The notes beneath the pieces are model-generated. The model was not told the DNA's origin, made no database searches, and worked only from the letters and a program-made list of their open reading frames with translations. This document shows, piece after piece, positions 26,813 to 34,955 of a stretch of DNA of 64,000 nucleotides. The position numbers and the translations under genes were made by a program. This DNA is from an uncultured Clostridia bacterium (GTDB lineage Bacteria; Bacillota; Clostridia; Christensenellales; Borkfalkiaceae): positions 1-64,000 of the forward strand of contig CALVLV010000007.1 of NCBI GenBank assembly GCA_944341075.1, in the 5' to 3' direction. Positions within the stretch are counted from its first letter, which is position 1. Each line of letters opens with the position of its first letter.

Positions 26813-28969
26813 TCAATTCGTAATTTTTTTTACCTGTTTGAGCGACAGACCTATGCGCTGCTTTTTAACATCTACACTTATGACGACCGCCCTGACCTGC
26901 TGCCCCACTTTGAGAACGTCGGAAGGATGCTTGATGTAGCGGTCGGTTATTTCAGAGATATGCACAAGCCCGTCCTGATGCACGCCGATATCAACAAATG
27001 CGCCAAAGTCTATAACGTTGCGCACGGTGCCGTCTACCACCATGCCCACCTGCAGATCCTCTATACCCATTATATCCTTGCGGAGCTTGGGTGCGGGGAG
27101 CGAATCCCTTATGTCCCTGCCGGGGCGCATGAGTTCGGTGATAATGTCGCGCAGGGTGGCAACGTCCAGGCCGGCGTACTCCGCAGCCTTCTTTTCACCG
27201 AAAGCCTTTACCTTCTGGGCAAGTTCGGCAAGGCCACCCTGCTTTACATCTTCTTCGGTATAGCCGAAAAGACTTAAAAGTTTTTGTGCCTTTTCGTAAG
27301 ATTCGGGGTGCACGGCGGTATTGTCGAAGATATTGTCGCCGCCGGGTATGCGCAAAAAGCCCGCGCACTGTTCGTAGGCCTTTTCACCCAGCCTCTTCAC
27401 CTTTAAAAGCTGTGAACGGCTGGTAAATTTGCCGTTGCTTTCGCGGTAGGCGACAATGTTTTTGGCGATGCCCGAATTGAGACCCGCCACATGCTCCAAA
27501 AGGGAGGCACTTGCAGTGTTGAGGTCTACGCCGACGCTGTTCACGCAGTCCTCCACCACGCCGCCGAGCACATTGTCGAGCCTCTTTTGATCTACGTCGT
27601 GCTGATACTGCCCCACACCGATGGACTTGGGGTCTATCTTTATAAGCTCGGCAAGCGGATCCTGAAGCCTGCGCGCTATGGATATTGCGGAGCGCACATT
27701 CAGGTCGTAATCGGGGAACTCCTCGGCGGCAAGCGGACTTGCCGAATATACGCTGGCGCCCGCCTCGTTTACCACCATATAGCTTACGTCACGATCGACT
27801 TCCTTTAAAAGGTCGGCAACAAAAATTTCAGTCTCTTTGCTGGCGGTGCCGTTGCCTATGGCAATTATATCGACTTTATATTTATCTATAAAGCCCTTTA
27901 TCTTCTTTTTCGCGTCATCTATCTTATTGAACGGGGGAACGGGGTAGATCACGGAAGTTTCAAGCACCTTTCCCGTCTCGTCCACCACCGCAACCTTACA
28001 GCCCATTCTGTAACCGGGGTCGAGCCCGAGAGCAACTTTGCCCTTTACCGGGGGCTGTAAAAGCAGGGGGCGAAGATTGACTTCGAACATCTTTATAGCC
28101 TGCTCGCCCGCGCGGTCTGTGAGGGCGGCGCGAACTTCGCGCTCTATGGAAGGCTCTATAAGCCTGTCGTAACCGTCGTCTGCGGCCTCTTTGATAAGAT
28201 CAGCGCAGGCACCCTTGGAATGGATGTATTTGGCAGAGCACACGCGCTTTGCAAGGTCGGGATTGAAATAGAGCTTTACCTTAAGGCAACCCTCTCTCTC
28301 GCCCCTGTTGACTGCGAGTATCCTGTGATTTTTGATTTCGGGAACAAGCTCGGCATAGTCGGCATACATGGCGTATGTACCCTTTCCGTCGTCTTCGACC
28401 ATCTTGGACTGAAGCTCGCCGTGACTTTCAAACAGCTCCCTCAGCTTTTTTCTCAGTTCGGCATTATCGGAGATGATCTCCGCAATAATATCTTTGGCGC
28501 CGTTTATTGCAGCCTGCCTGTCAGGCACTTCTTTTTCTTCGTCTATATACTTATCGGCCTCTGCATAGGGGTCGCCCTCCTGGGCGAGGATAAAGTCGGC
28601 AAGTCCCTGAAGGCCGCGCGCAATGGCGACAGAAGCCCTCGTCTTTTTCTTCTGCTTGTAGGGACGGTATACATCCTCTACTTCGGTAAGGGTCTTGCAG
28701 GCTACAAGGGCGGCCTCTATCTCCTCGGTCATCTTGCCCTGTTCGGTTATCGACTTGCGCACCTCATCCTTGCGCTTTTCAAGGTTGGTAAGGTATTCAT
28801 ATCTGTCAACGAACTGCCTTAAAACCTGGTCGTCTATGGCGCCCGTCATCTCTTTGCGGTAGCGCGCAATAAAGGGAATGGTGTTACCTTCGTTTAAAAG
28901 ATTGATAATGTTTTCTGCGTGTTCGGGTCTGAGGTTGAACTCCTCGGTAAGCTGTTCAGTTATTGTCAT
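26813..28969 (-). CDS. tex: Tex family RNA-binding transcription accessory protein
   Basis: 718-residue Tex/YqgF-like protein: N-terminal helical domain, YqgF-like nuclease fold (GLDPGYRMGCKVAVVDETG), helix-hairpin-helix pairs (GGVVEDCVNSVGVDLNTAS, then LLKVKRLGEKAYEQ) and a C-terminal S1 domain (VGMVVDGTVRNVIDFGAF). It is thought to assist transcription or RNA processing and stress tolerance. The gene has its own promoter and a ~100-base leader with a long hairpin. The ribosome binding site is weak. Confidence 0.95.
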   Translation of the reverse strand: MTITEQLTEEFNLRPEHAENIINLLNEGNTIPFIARYRKEMTGAIDDQVLRQFVDRYEYLTNLEKRKDEVRKSITEQGKMTEEIEAALVACKTLTEVEDVYRPYKQKKKTRASVAIARGLQGLADFILAQEGDPYAEADKYIDEEKEVPDRQAAINGAKDIIAEIISDNAELRKKLRELFESHGELQSKMVEDDGKGTYAMYADYAELVPEIKNHRILAVNRGEREGCLKVKLYFNPDLAKRVCSAKYIHSKGACADLIKEAADDGYDRLIEPSIEREVRAALTDRAGEQAIKMFEVNLRPLLLQPPVKGKVALGLDPGYRMGCKVAVVDETGKVLETSVIYPVPPFNKIDDAKKKIKGFIDKYKVDIIAIGNGTASKETEIFVADLLKEVDRDVSYMVVNEAGASVYSASPLAAEEFPDYDLNVRSAISIARRLQDPLAELIKIDPKSIGVGQYQHDVDQKRLDNVLGGVVEDCVNSVGVDLNTASASLLEHVAGLNSGIAKNIVAYRESNGKFTSRSQLLKVKRLGEKAYEQCAGFLRIPGGDNIFDNTAVHPESYEKAQKLLSLFGYTEEDVKQGGLAELAQKVKAFGEKKAAEYAGLDVATLRDIITELMRPGRDIRDSLPAPKLRKDIMGIEDLQVGMVVDGTVRNVIDFGAFVDIGVHQDGLVHISEITDRYIKHPSDVLKVGQQVRAVVISVDVKKQRIGLSLKQVKKITN

Positions 28970-29003
28970 AGTAAAAATCCCGTAAAACTTTTTTCATATT
29001 TTC

Positions 29004-29065
29004 CGCCTGCATGCAGATAGCTTACGCAGTTTAACGATCGCATAAGCTCTGCTACACTGCAGGCG
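29004..29065 (-). promoter_or_regulatory. Long imperfect hairpin in the tex leader
   Basis: Outer arms CGCCTGCA/TGCAGGCG and inner arms AGCTTACGC/GCATAAGCT form a nested inverted repeat between the tex promoter and start codon. No T-run follows, so it is not a classical terminator. Confidence 0.55.
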
Positions 29066-29084
29066 AAATGTTTTACCCTAAAAT

Positions 29085-29113
29085 ATTCTAATTTAAAAAG
29101 TACATTAAGTCAA
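29085..29113 (-). promoter_or_regulatory. Promoter of tex
   Basis: TTGACT (29113-29108), 17 bases, TAGAAT (29090-29085). I see nothing definite between 29114 and 29255. Confidence 0.75.
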
Positions 29114-29255
29114 TACTTTTTTGCAAATTTAGTACAAGCAAAATTTTTGCGCACGCCGAAAGAAATGTATACCACGCAATTGAATAAAATCAATAATTGA
29201 AAGTTAATTGGCAGCAATCGGCGGCATTTCCGTCATTAAAAAAAGAGGTAGGAAG

Positions 29256-29957
29256 TCATGACTTTTTCGCCTTGCGCAAAGCCTTCAGCTGTTCTTTCTG
29301 CTCACTTGTTATTCTGTAGCTGTCACACGCCTTAGAAATTGCCTTATTTCTCATATTTATGTCACACATAGTACTGTTCAAATATTCAAAACCAATATCA
29401 TAGTGCTTTACAAGAACAACAGAAAGCAGCCACGCCGCCGCCATGGTGACATAATATTTTTCGTTTTTACATTTATTGAGGCAGTCGATTATAAGCGGCA
29501 GATAACTTTCCTCCACGTAAAAATGGAGCAAAGTCGTATAAGCGAACCTGCGTATATACTCCCCTTCCGCATAGCCGTCTTTTGCGGCAAGAAATTTTTT
29601 GATAAACGGAATAAAGGCGTCGCGGTTGCGGCCGATACAGTCCGGAGCAAAACAATCACACAGCGCCCAGTCCGACAGCAGATTTACAAGCCTGTCACAC
29701 TCACACACAAAACGCATATAGGGCATGCGCACAGCGATCGCAAGCTTTAAAAATACCACTTCGAAATATTCATCGGGGAAACCCATAAACGTTGCGTGAT
29801 CCTCAAGAGAATACTTTTTTGCAACCTTTCTCAGGATAGGCATCCTGACGCCGAGAATATCCAATTTGTCGTCGTTTATTATGCGTCTCTGAAACTCGGC
29901 AAATTTCTGTTCAGACAGCGCCTTCAGTTCGGAAACTACGCTTTCATATGTAACCAT
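29256..29957 (-). CDS. AlkD-like DNA alkylation repair protein (HEAT-like repeats)
   Basis: 233 residues of helical repeats typical of the AlkD/AlkC superfamily of DNA glycosylases, which remove bulky or cationic alkylated bases such as 3-methyladenine without base flipping. The SDWALCDCF segment corresponds to the conserved Trp/Asp of the DNA-binding cleft, and a second Trp lies in MAAAWLLSVV. The ATG at 29957 has GGAAG upstream. A parS-like palindrome and the deoxyinosine glycosylase lie directly upstream. Confidence 0.85.
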   Translation of the reverse strand: MVTYESVVSELKALSEQKFAEFQRRIINDDKLDILGVRMPILRKVAKKYSLEDHATFMGFPDEYFEVVFLKLAIAVRMPYMRFVCECDRLVNLLSDWALCDCFAPDCIGRNRDAFIPFIKKFLAAKDGYAEGEYIRRFAYTTLLHFYVEESYLPLIIDCLNKCKNEKYYVTMAAAWLLSVVLVKHYDIGFEYLNSTMCDINMRNKAISKACDSYRITSEQKEQLKALRKAKKS

Positions 29958-29986
29958 ACTTACCTTCCGCACATATTTATATGAAA

Positions 29987-30002
29987 TGTTTCACCTGAAA
30001 CA
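29987..30002. promoter_or_regulatory. parS-like ParB-binding palindrome
   Basis: TGTTTCACCTGAAACA differs from the Bacillus parS consensus TGTTTCACGTGAAACA at one central base. It sits in a wider perfect inverted repeat, AATGTTTCA-CC-TGAAACATT (29985-30004), in the 72-base gap between two repair genes. It could also be a small transcript-end hairpin. No parA or parB gene is in the window. Confidence 0.6.
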
Positions 30003-30029
30003 TTAATTAATTAATTTTGTACCCGGCTT

Positions 30030-30515
30030 TCAGTCGTCGTCAAACACACACGCCAGCGCCGAATGCCATACCGCTGTGCCGTCTTTGGTGTTTGCAGGAC
30101 TGGTCGAGGGGAGGCACACATAGGGAATACCGATAGTTTTATAGTGCTTTAAAAATATTTCGGCCGCCTTTCCCCCGTTTAAAATTATAAGCTCTATATG
30201 AGTTTCATCAAGCACTTCCTCAAGCGCTGCAACCTTGTAATTTCTGATAGAGCTGTCGCTCGAACCGTCTATTTCACACTCGGTGACTATATCCCACAGC
30301 GCTATTTTTCGGCGGAACAAAAAGTCTGTCTTTTCTTCTACGGTTGAAGGCTCAAGTTCGCCAAAAAAACCGCTCACCGTTTTCCAGAACCTGTTCTGCT
30401 TATTTCCGTAATAAAATTCAACTTGCCGACTCTTGACGGATGGAAAGCTTCCGAGCACCAAAACACGGCTGTTTTTGTTAAAAAAAGGTTTGAAACCATA
30501 CTTTATGTCTGGCAT
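30030..30515 (-). CDS. DNA-deoxyinosine (hypoxanthine) glycosylase
   Basis: 161-residue member of the uracil-DNA glycosylase superfamily, family 6 type, which removes hypoxanthine arising from adenine deamination. Motif 1 VLGSFPSVKS, the substrate-pocket segment GNKQNRFWK, and motif 2 LPSTSPAN match that family. The start lies 4 bases after the stop of the M16 peptidase (TAG-TATT-ATG) with no Shine-Dalgarno sequence, so it is likely translationally coupled. With AlkD downstream it forms a small base-excision pair. Confidence 0.85.
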   Translation of the reverse strand: MPDIKYGFKPFFNKNSRVLVLGSFPSVKSRQVEFYYGNKQNRFWKTVSGFFGELEPSTVEEKTDFLFRRKIALWDIVTECEIDGSSDSSIRNYKVAALEEVLDETHIELIILNGGKAAEIFLKHYKTIGIPYVCLPSTSPANTKDGTAVWHSALACVFDDD

Positions 30516-30519
30516 AATA

Positions 30520-31758
30520 CTAAATATTGAGCGGCTTTTCTACTTTTCCTACCACTGATGCGGCCATGTTGGAACTATCGAAGTTATTTTCTATAGCCTC
30601 GTACACGTCGTCTATGGTCACGGCATTGACCTTTGCCACCCTCTCTTCAAAATCATACAACCTGCCGCTGTATAAAAGTTCCTTACCGTATAAAAGCATC
30701 TGCGAGCTCGTGCTTTCCTGCGCAAATATGGATGACGACTTAAGCTGTTCCTTTCCGCGGAGAAACTCCTCTTTGCTGATATTTTTCCTCTTTATATCCT
30801 CTATACACTTGTACACGGCCTCTACAGACTTCATGTAGTTTTCTGCATTTACACCCGCGTAGACGACGAGCGTGCCCGAATGTGCATAGGCAGTGCCGTA
30901 AGAATATACGGTGTAGGCAAGTCCAAGTTTTTCGCGCACTGTCTGGAACAGGCGCGAGCTCATGCTGCCGCCGAGAACTGAATTCATCACCTGGGTCGCA
31001 TCGAACAACCTGTCATATCTTTTTACCGAAGGAAAAGCCAGCGCAAAATGCACCTGCTCGATATCTTTGCAGCGAATGAGCGAGCAATGTTTCAGATTTA
31101 CGGGGACTACTCTTTCGTCGCGCTTTGTTGCACGCAGACCGCCGAAATACTTTTCGGCGAGCTCTTCGGCAAGATGTATATCTATATTGCCCGCCATTGC
31201 TATTACAATGTTGTCGGTAGTATAGCGTGCCGCCATATACTTGTCCACGTCTGCCTTTGTAAATCGGGTCACGTTTGCGCGCGGGCCGAGAATATTTCTG
31301 CCGTATCCTTCGCGGCCATAGTACGCTTCGCTCAGCATGTCCAGGCACAGATCGTCGGGCGTATCTTCGTTCATGCTTATCTCTTCTATTATAACGCCCT
31401 TTTCGCGCACCATTTCATCTTCGGGAAAAGTGCTGTTCAGAAATATGTCGGCAAGTATCTCAAACGCCTTTGCAGCATTTTCGGTAGTAGATTTTGCGTA
31501 ATAACACGTAAGGTCTTTGCCCGTGAACGCGTTGGTCTGTGCGCCTATCCTGTCCATTTCGTCTGAAATATCAAACGCCGAGCGCGTTTTTGTGCCTTTG
31601 AACATCATGTGCTCTATAAAGTGCGATATGCCGTCTTCCTCTTCTGTCTCTATATAAGACCCGGTTCCGACAAGCACACCCATGGATACAGACATTAAGC
31701 CCTCCATGCGCTTCACCACAAGTCTGATGCCGTTGTCAAGTGTTTTAAAATGTACCAT
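30520..31758 (-). CDS. M16 family zinc peptidase (YmxG/MlpA-like)
   Basis: 412-residue pitrilysin-type protease with the inverted zinc motif HxxEH (HFIEHMMF, near 50) and the downstream Glu in IIEEISMNEDTP. The second, inactive homologous half is present. Length and position directly after a YlxY-type deacetylase match Bacillus YmxG/MlpA. The start is immediately after the upstream TAA, with AGGAGAG inside the end of that gene. Confidence 0.92.
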   Translation of the reverse strand: MVHFKTLDNGIRLVVKRMEGLMSVSMGVLVGTGSYIETEEEDGISHFIEHMMFKGTKTRSAFDISDEMDRIGAQTNAFTGKDLTCYYAKSTTENAAKAFEILADIFLNSTFPEDEMVREKGVIIEEISMNEDTPDDLCLDMLSEAYYGREGYGRNILGPRANVTRFTKADVDKYMAARYTTDNIVIAMAGNIDIHLAEELAEKYFGGLRATKRDERVVPVNLKHCSLIRCKDIEQVHFALAFPSVKRYDRLFDATQVMNSVLGGSMSSRLFQTVREKLGLAYTVYSYGTAYAHSGTLVVYAGVNAENYMKSVEAVYKCIEDIKRKNISKEEFLRGKEQLKSSSIFAQESTSSQMLLYGKELLYSGRLYDFEERVAKVNAVTIDDVYEAIENNFDSSNMAASVVGKVEKPLNI

Positions 31759-32457
31759 TTACTCTCCTAAACTGCACGAAACGGTGCAGGCGGCCAGGCC
31801 GCTGTTTCTTATGTATCCCAAAATTTTCGGCAGGGCGCATAACGTTGCGTCTTCAGGGTGCATCAGAATGAAGTCGCCCTCAGTCAGTTGTTCCGTAGCA
31901 CGCCTGAAGATGACGTCCTCATCCCTATCCCGCCAGTCTATAGTATCTTTACTCCACATTATAACCTTTAAACCAAGCTTTACGCAAGCGTTTACGGTAT
32001 TTTGCCCGAATGAACCGGAAGGGGGCGCAAAAAGCCCCACTTCTGCGCCGCAGACCATTCTGATAAGGCGCACGCTCGGCTCTATTTCGCTGATGTTCTG
32101 CTCATATGTGAGCGCAGCATGATCTTTATGAAAATAGCCGTGGCTGGCTAGCTCGTGCCCGCGCGAGTAAATTTCGCGCAGACAACTTACGTTGTCATCC
32201 GCCCAGCAACCTCCGATAAAAAAGGTTGCCGAAGCGTCATACTCGTCAAGCACGTCAAGTATCTTATACACGTTCTGCGTATTGCCGTATACGTTGAACA
32301 TCAGGCTGACCTTGCCTGCCCGCGTTCCGCGGTAATACACGTTATCGCCGTAATCGGATACGGTCACGGCGGCGCCGTTGAAACCCACAAGCGCAGCGGC
32401 GACTATCACGGCACAGATTATAAGATTTGTCACAAGTGCAATAACTCTGTTCTTCAA
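31759..32457 (-). CDS. ylxY: YlxY-like polysaccharide deacetylase homologue
   Basis: 232 residues: an N-terminal membrane anchor (8-28) and a NodB-fold domain. The first motif, normally TFDDG, reads MFNVYGN, so the catalytic and metal aspartates are missing, as in YlxY relatives. The second motif survives in part (HELASHGYFHKD). Peptidoglycan deacetylation by this protein is doubtful and a binding role is possible. In Bacillus ylxY precedes the M16 gene ymxG, as here. A possible promoter, TTGCGC-17-TATAAA, lies in the gap at 32458-32562. Confidence 0.85.
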   Translation of the reverse strand: MKNRVIALVTNLIICAVIVAAALVGFNGAAVTVSDYGDNVYYRGTRAGKVSLMFNVYGNTQNVYKILDVLDEYDASATFFIGGCWADDNVSCLREIYSRGHELASHGYFHKDHAALTYEQNISEIEPSVRLIRMVCGAEVGLFAPPSGSFGQNTVNACVKLGLKVIMWSKDTIDWRDRDEDVIFRRATEQLTEGDFILMHPEDATLCALPKILGYIRNSGLAACTVSCSLGE

Positions 32458-32562
32458 CAGTTTACCCCGAACGACTGAATACTATTTATATAATATTAGC
32501 CTTGCGGGCGCAATATTTACATACATCTGAAATTGGCTGAAAAATCAAGGCAGCAATAAAGG

Positions 32563-34929
32563 CTATTTAAGCTTTATGAACGTGACGCCCGTTTCGCCTT
32601 CGCCATACTTGCCTGAACGGAAACTTTCAACATTTTTATGTCTCTTCAGATGTTCAGCGATGGCCTTGCGCAGTCTGCCTGTGCCCACACCGTGAATGAC
32701 CTTTATTTCTTCAAGATTATCGGTAACGGCCTTATCTATGAAGTTATCTACCTCATAGAGCGCCTCCTCCACGGTCATTCCTATCACGTTTATTTCAAGC
32801 ACTGGCCTTGAAGGGGCGATTTTGCGTACGACTTTAACACTTTCTTTCGGCTTCTGTACGGCAGGCCTGCCTATAACCAGCATATCGGCAAGTTTGCAGC
32901 GAAGTCTCATGCCGCCGCACGACACTTCGGCCTCTCCCTTCGCGGGCGAAAAGGAAAGCACTTCTCCCTCCGTCTGCATGGGTTTTACAAACACCCTGTC
33001 GCCTGCGTGAACATTGTCTTTATCGGCCGGCGCATACGGAGTCTGCCGCACGGGAGCCTGCTCCTCGCGGAACGCCGCGTCTTTTATCTTATTTTTAAGC
33101 GTGCGCGCCTTTATGAGATCGGATTCTGAAACTACTTCCTTTTTGAATATCTCTTCTATTTCGGCAAGCAGCTCCTCCGCCTCGGCGGCGCGCTCGTTGA
33201 TTATGCGGCGGCTTTCGGCCTTTGCACCGGCAAACAGCTTTTCGCGCTCCCGTTCAAGCACCTGCACCCTGCGGTCAGCTTCTTCCAGCTTTGCTTTAAG
33301 TTCGCTGCGGAGAGCCTGATTTTCTGCCACCAACCTCTCTGCCTGCACCCTGCTGTCCTCTGCGCTGCGCACTATATTTTCAAATGCCCTGCCGCCTTCC
33401 GAAAGGTATGAAACGGCTTTTTCGAGCACATCGGAGGGTAGCCCCATTCTGCGGCAGATGGCAAGTGCGTTGCTTGAACCCGGCATGCCGATCTTTATGC
33501 TGTAAAGGGGCTTCAGCGTGGCCGAATCGAATTCCATGCTGGCGTTTTCAATACCGTCGGCACCGAACGCAAACTCCTTGAGCGCAGTAAAGTGGGTGGT
33601 GACTATTCCCTTGCAGCCCGCGGAGAGCAACTTCTCTACAACTGCGCGGGCAAGTGCCTGCCCCTCGTCCGGGTTTGTTCCGCCGCCAAGCTCGTCTATC
33701 AGCACAAGACTTTGGTCATTTACGTTGTTGACTATCTCGATGACAGTCTTTATGTGCGAAGAAAAAGTCGAAAGACTCTCCTCTATGCTCTGGCTGTCGC
33801 CGAGGTCGCAGAAAACATTGTCGAACACGCCCACGCAGCTGCCCTCGGCCGCGGGAATAAACAAACCGCACGCCGCCATAAGGCAGAACAGCCCCGTCAT
33901 CTTCAGCGTGACCGTCTTTCCGCCCGTATTCGCGCCGCTCAGCAGCAAAAAGTTATATTTTGCACCGAGTTCAAGGCTTACGGGCACTATCCTGTCTTTA
34001 TCAATCAGGGGATGGCGGCCCTTGATTATATTTATATATCCCCGCCTATTGACATCAGGCTTTACCGCCTTCAACGAATACGCATATTGGGCGCGCGCAT
34101 AGCAGGCGTCAAGCCCGGCGAGCAGTTCGGCGTCCTCCTTCAGCTTTTCCGCAAGGTTGCCGAACCGCCTTGAAAAGCCCTTTAAAATGCGCTCCACTTC
34201 CTCTTTTTCGTCTATAGTGAGGGCGATAAGCTCGTTGTTCATTTCAAGCACGTATTCGGGCTCGATAAAAAAGGTAGCGCCCGTCTGTGAACGGTCGTGA
34301 ACAAAGCCGCGCACCCTGTTTTTATACTCTGCCTTGACGGGAATAACAAAGCGGTCGTTGCGCATGGTCACTGTGGCATCCTGCAAAAATGCCGATGTGG
34401 GGCCCGTGATGTACTCGGAAAGTTTGCTCCTTATGCGGGCGTTCAAAGACTTGATGCGGCTGCGGATATCAAACAGTTTTTCGCTGGCGTGATCGTTTAA
34501 TTCGCTGTCAGAAATTATCGCAAAATTTATATCGTCCTCAAGCGCGCGGTCAAAATAGAGTCGCGAACAGTCGGCTTTGAGCAGAGTCACGCCCTCGGAA
34601 GGGGCGGAATTTACCGAAGTGAAGGCCACGCGCGCCGCACGGTTTAGCGCATTTACCTGCATTATCTCCCCGCATGAGAGCGTGCTCCCCTTTGCCGCGC
34701 GGGTGAGCAAGTCGCTTACATCTTCAAAGTACTCCACGCCCGAAACGCCGCACCTGAACAACAGCTCGTCTGCTTCCGCCGTGCGGACAAGCCTTTCGCG
34801 CACCTCGGCAAGGTCGGAAGAAGGATCGCACGAACGGACAAGCGATTTACCGCTTTCTAGGGTGCAGTATTCGGCACAGCGTGCCAGCACTTTATTGAGT
34901 TCAAGTTTTTCGTAAAAATTTTCGTTCAT
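32563..34929 (-). CDS. mutS2: Endonuclease MutS2
   Basis: 788-residue MutS2. It has clamp and lever domains, an ATPase with Walker A LSGANTGGKTVTLK and Walker B VLIDELGGGTNPDEG, a coiled-coil region (about 510-620), and a C-terminal Smr nuclease domain (IKVIHGVGTGRLRKAI). MutS2 limits homologous recombination and, in Bacillus, splits collided ribosomes. No mismatch-recognition N-domain, as expected. It lies 26 bases after the U32 peptidase gene. Confidence 0.96.
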   Translation of the reverse strand: MNENFYEKLELNKVLARCAEYCTLESGKSLVRSCDPSSDLAEVRERLVRTAEADELLFRCGVSGVEYFEDVSDLLTRAAKGSTLSCGEIMQVNALNRAARVAFTSVNSAPSEGVTLLKADCSRLYFDRALEDDINFAIISDSELNDHASEKLFDIRSRIKSLNARIRSKLSEYITGPTSAFLQDATVTMRNDRFVIPVKAEYKNRVRGFVHDRSQTGATFFIEPEYVLEMNNELIALTIDEKEEVERILKGFSRRFGNLAEKLKEDAELLAGLDACYARAQYAYSLKAVKPDVNRRGYINIIKGRHPLIDKDRIVPVSLELGAKYNFLLLSGANTGGKTVTLKMTGLFCLMAACGLFIPAAEGSCVGVFDNVFCDLGDSQSIEESLSTFSSHIKTVIEIVNNVNDQSLVLIDELGGGTNPDEGQALARAVVEKLLSAGCKGIVTTHFTALKEFAFGADGIENASMEFDSATLKPLYSIKIGMPGSSNALAICRRMGLPSDVLEKAVSYLSEGGRAFENIVRSAEDSRVQAERLVAENQALRSELKAKLEEADRRVQVLEREREKLFAGAKAESRRIINERAAEAEELLAEIEEIFKKEVVSESDLIKARTLKNKIKDAAFREEQAPVRQTPYAPADKDNVHAGDRVFVKPMQTEGEVLSFSPAKGEAEVSCGGMRLRCKLADMLVIGRPAVQKPKESVKVVRKIAPSRPVLEINVIGMTVEEALYEVDNFIDKAVTDNLEEIKVIHGVGTGRLRKAIAEHLKRHKNVESFRSGKYGEGETGVTFIKLK

Positions 34930-34955
34930 AATATAAAAAGTTATCGCCCTTTTAC

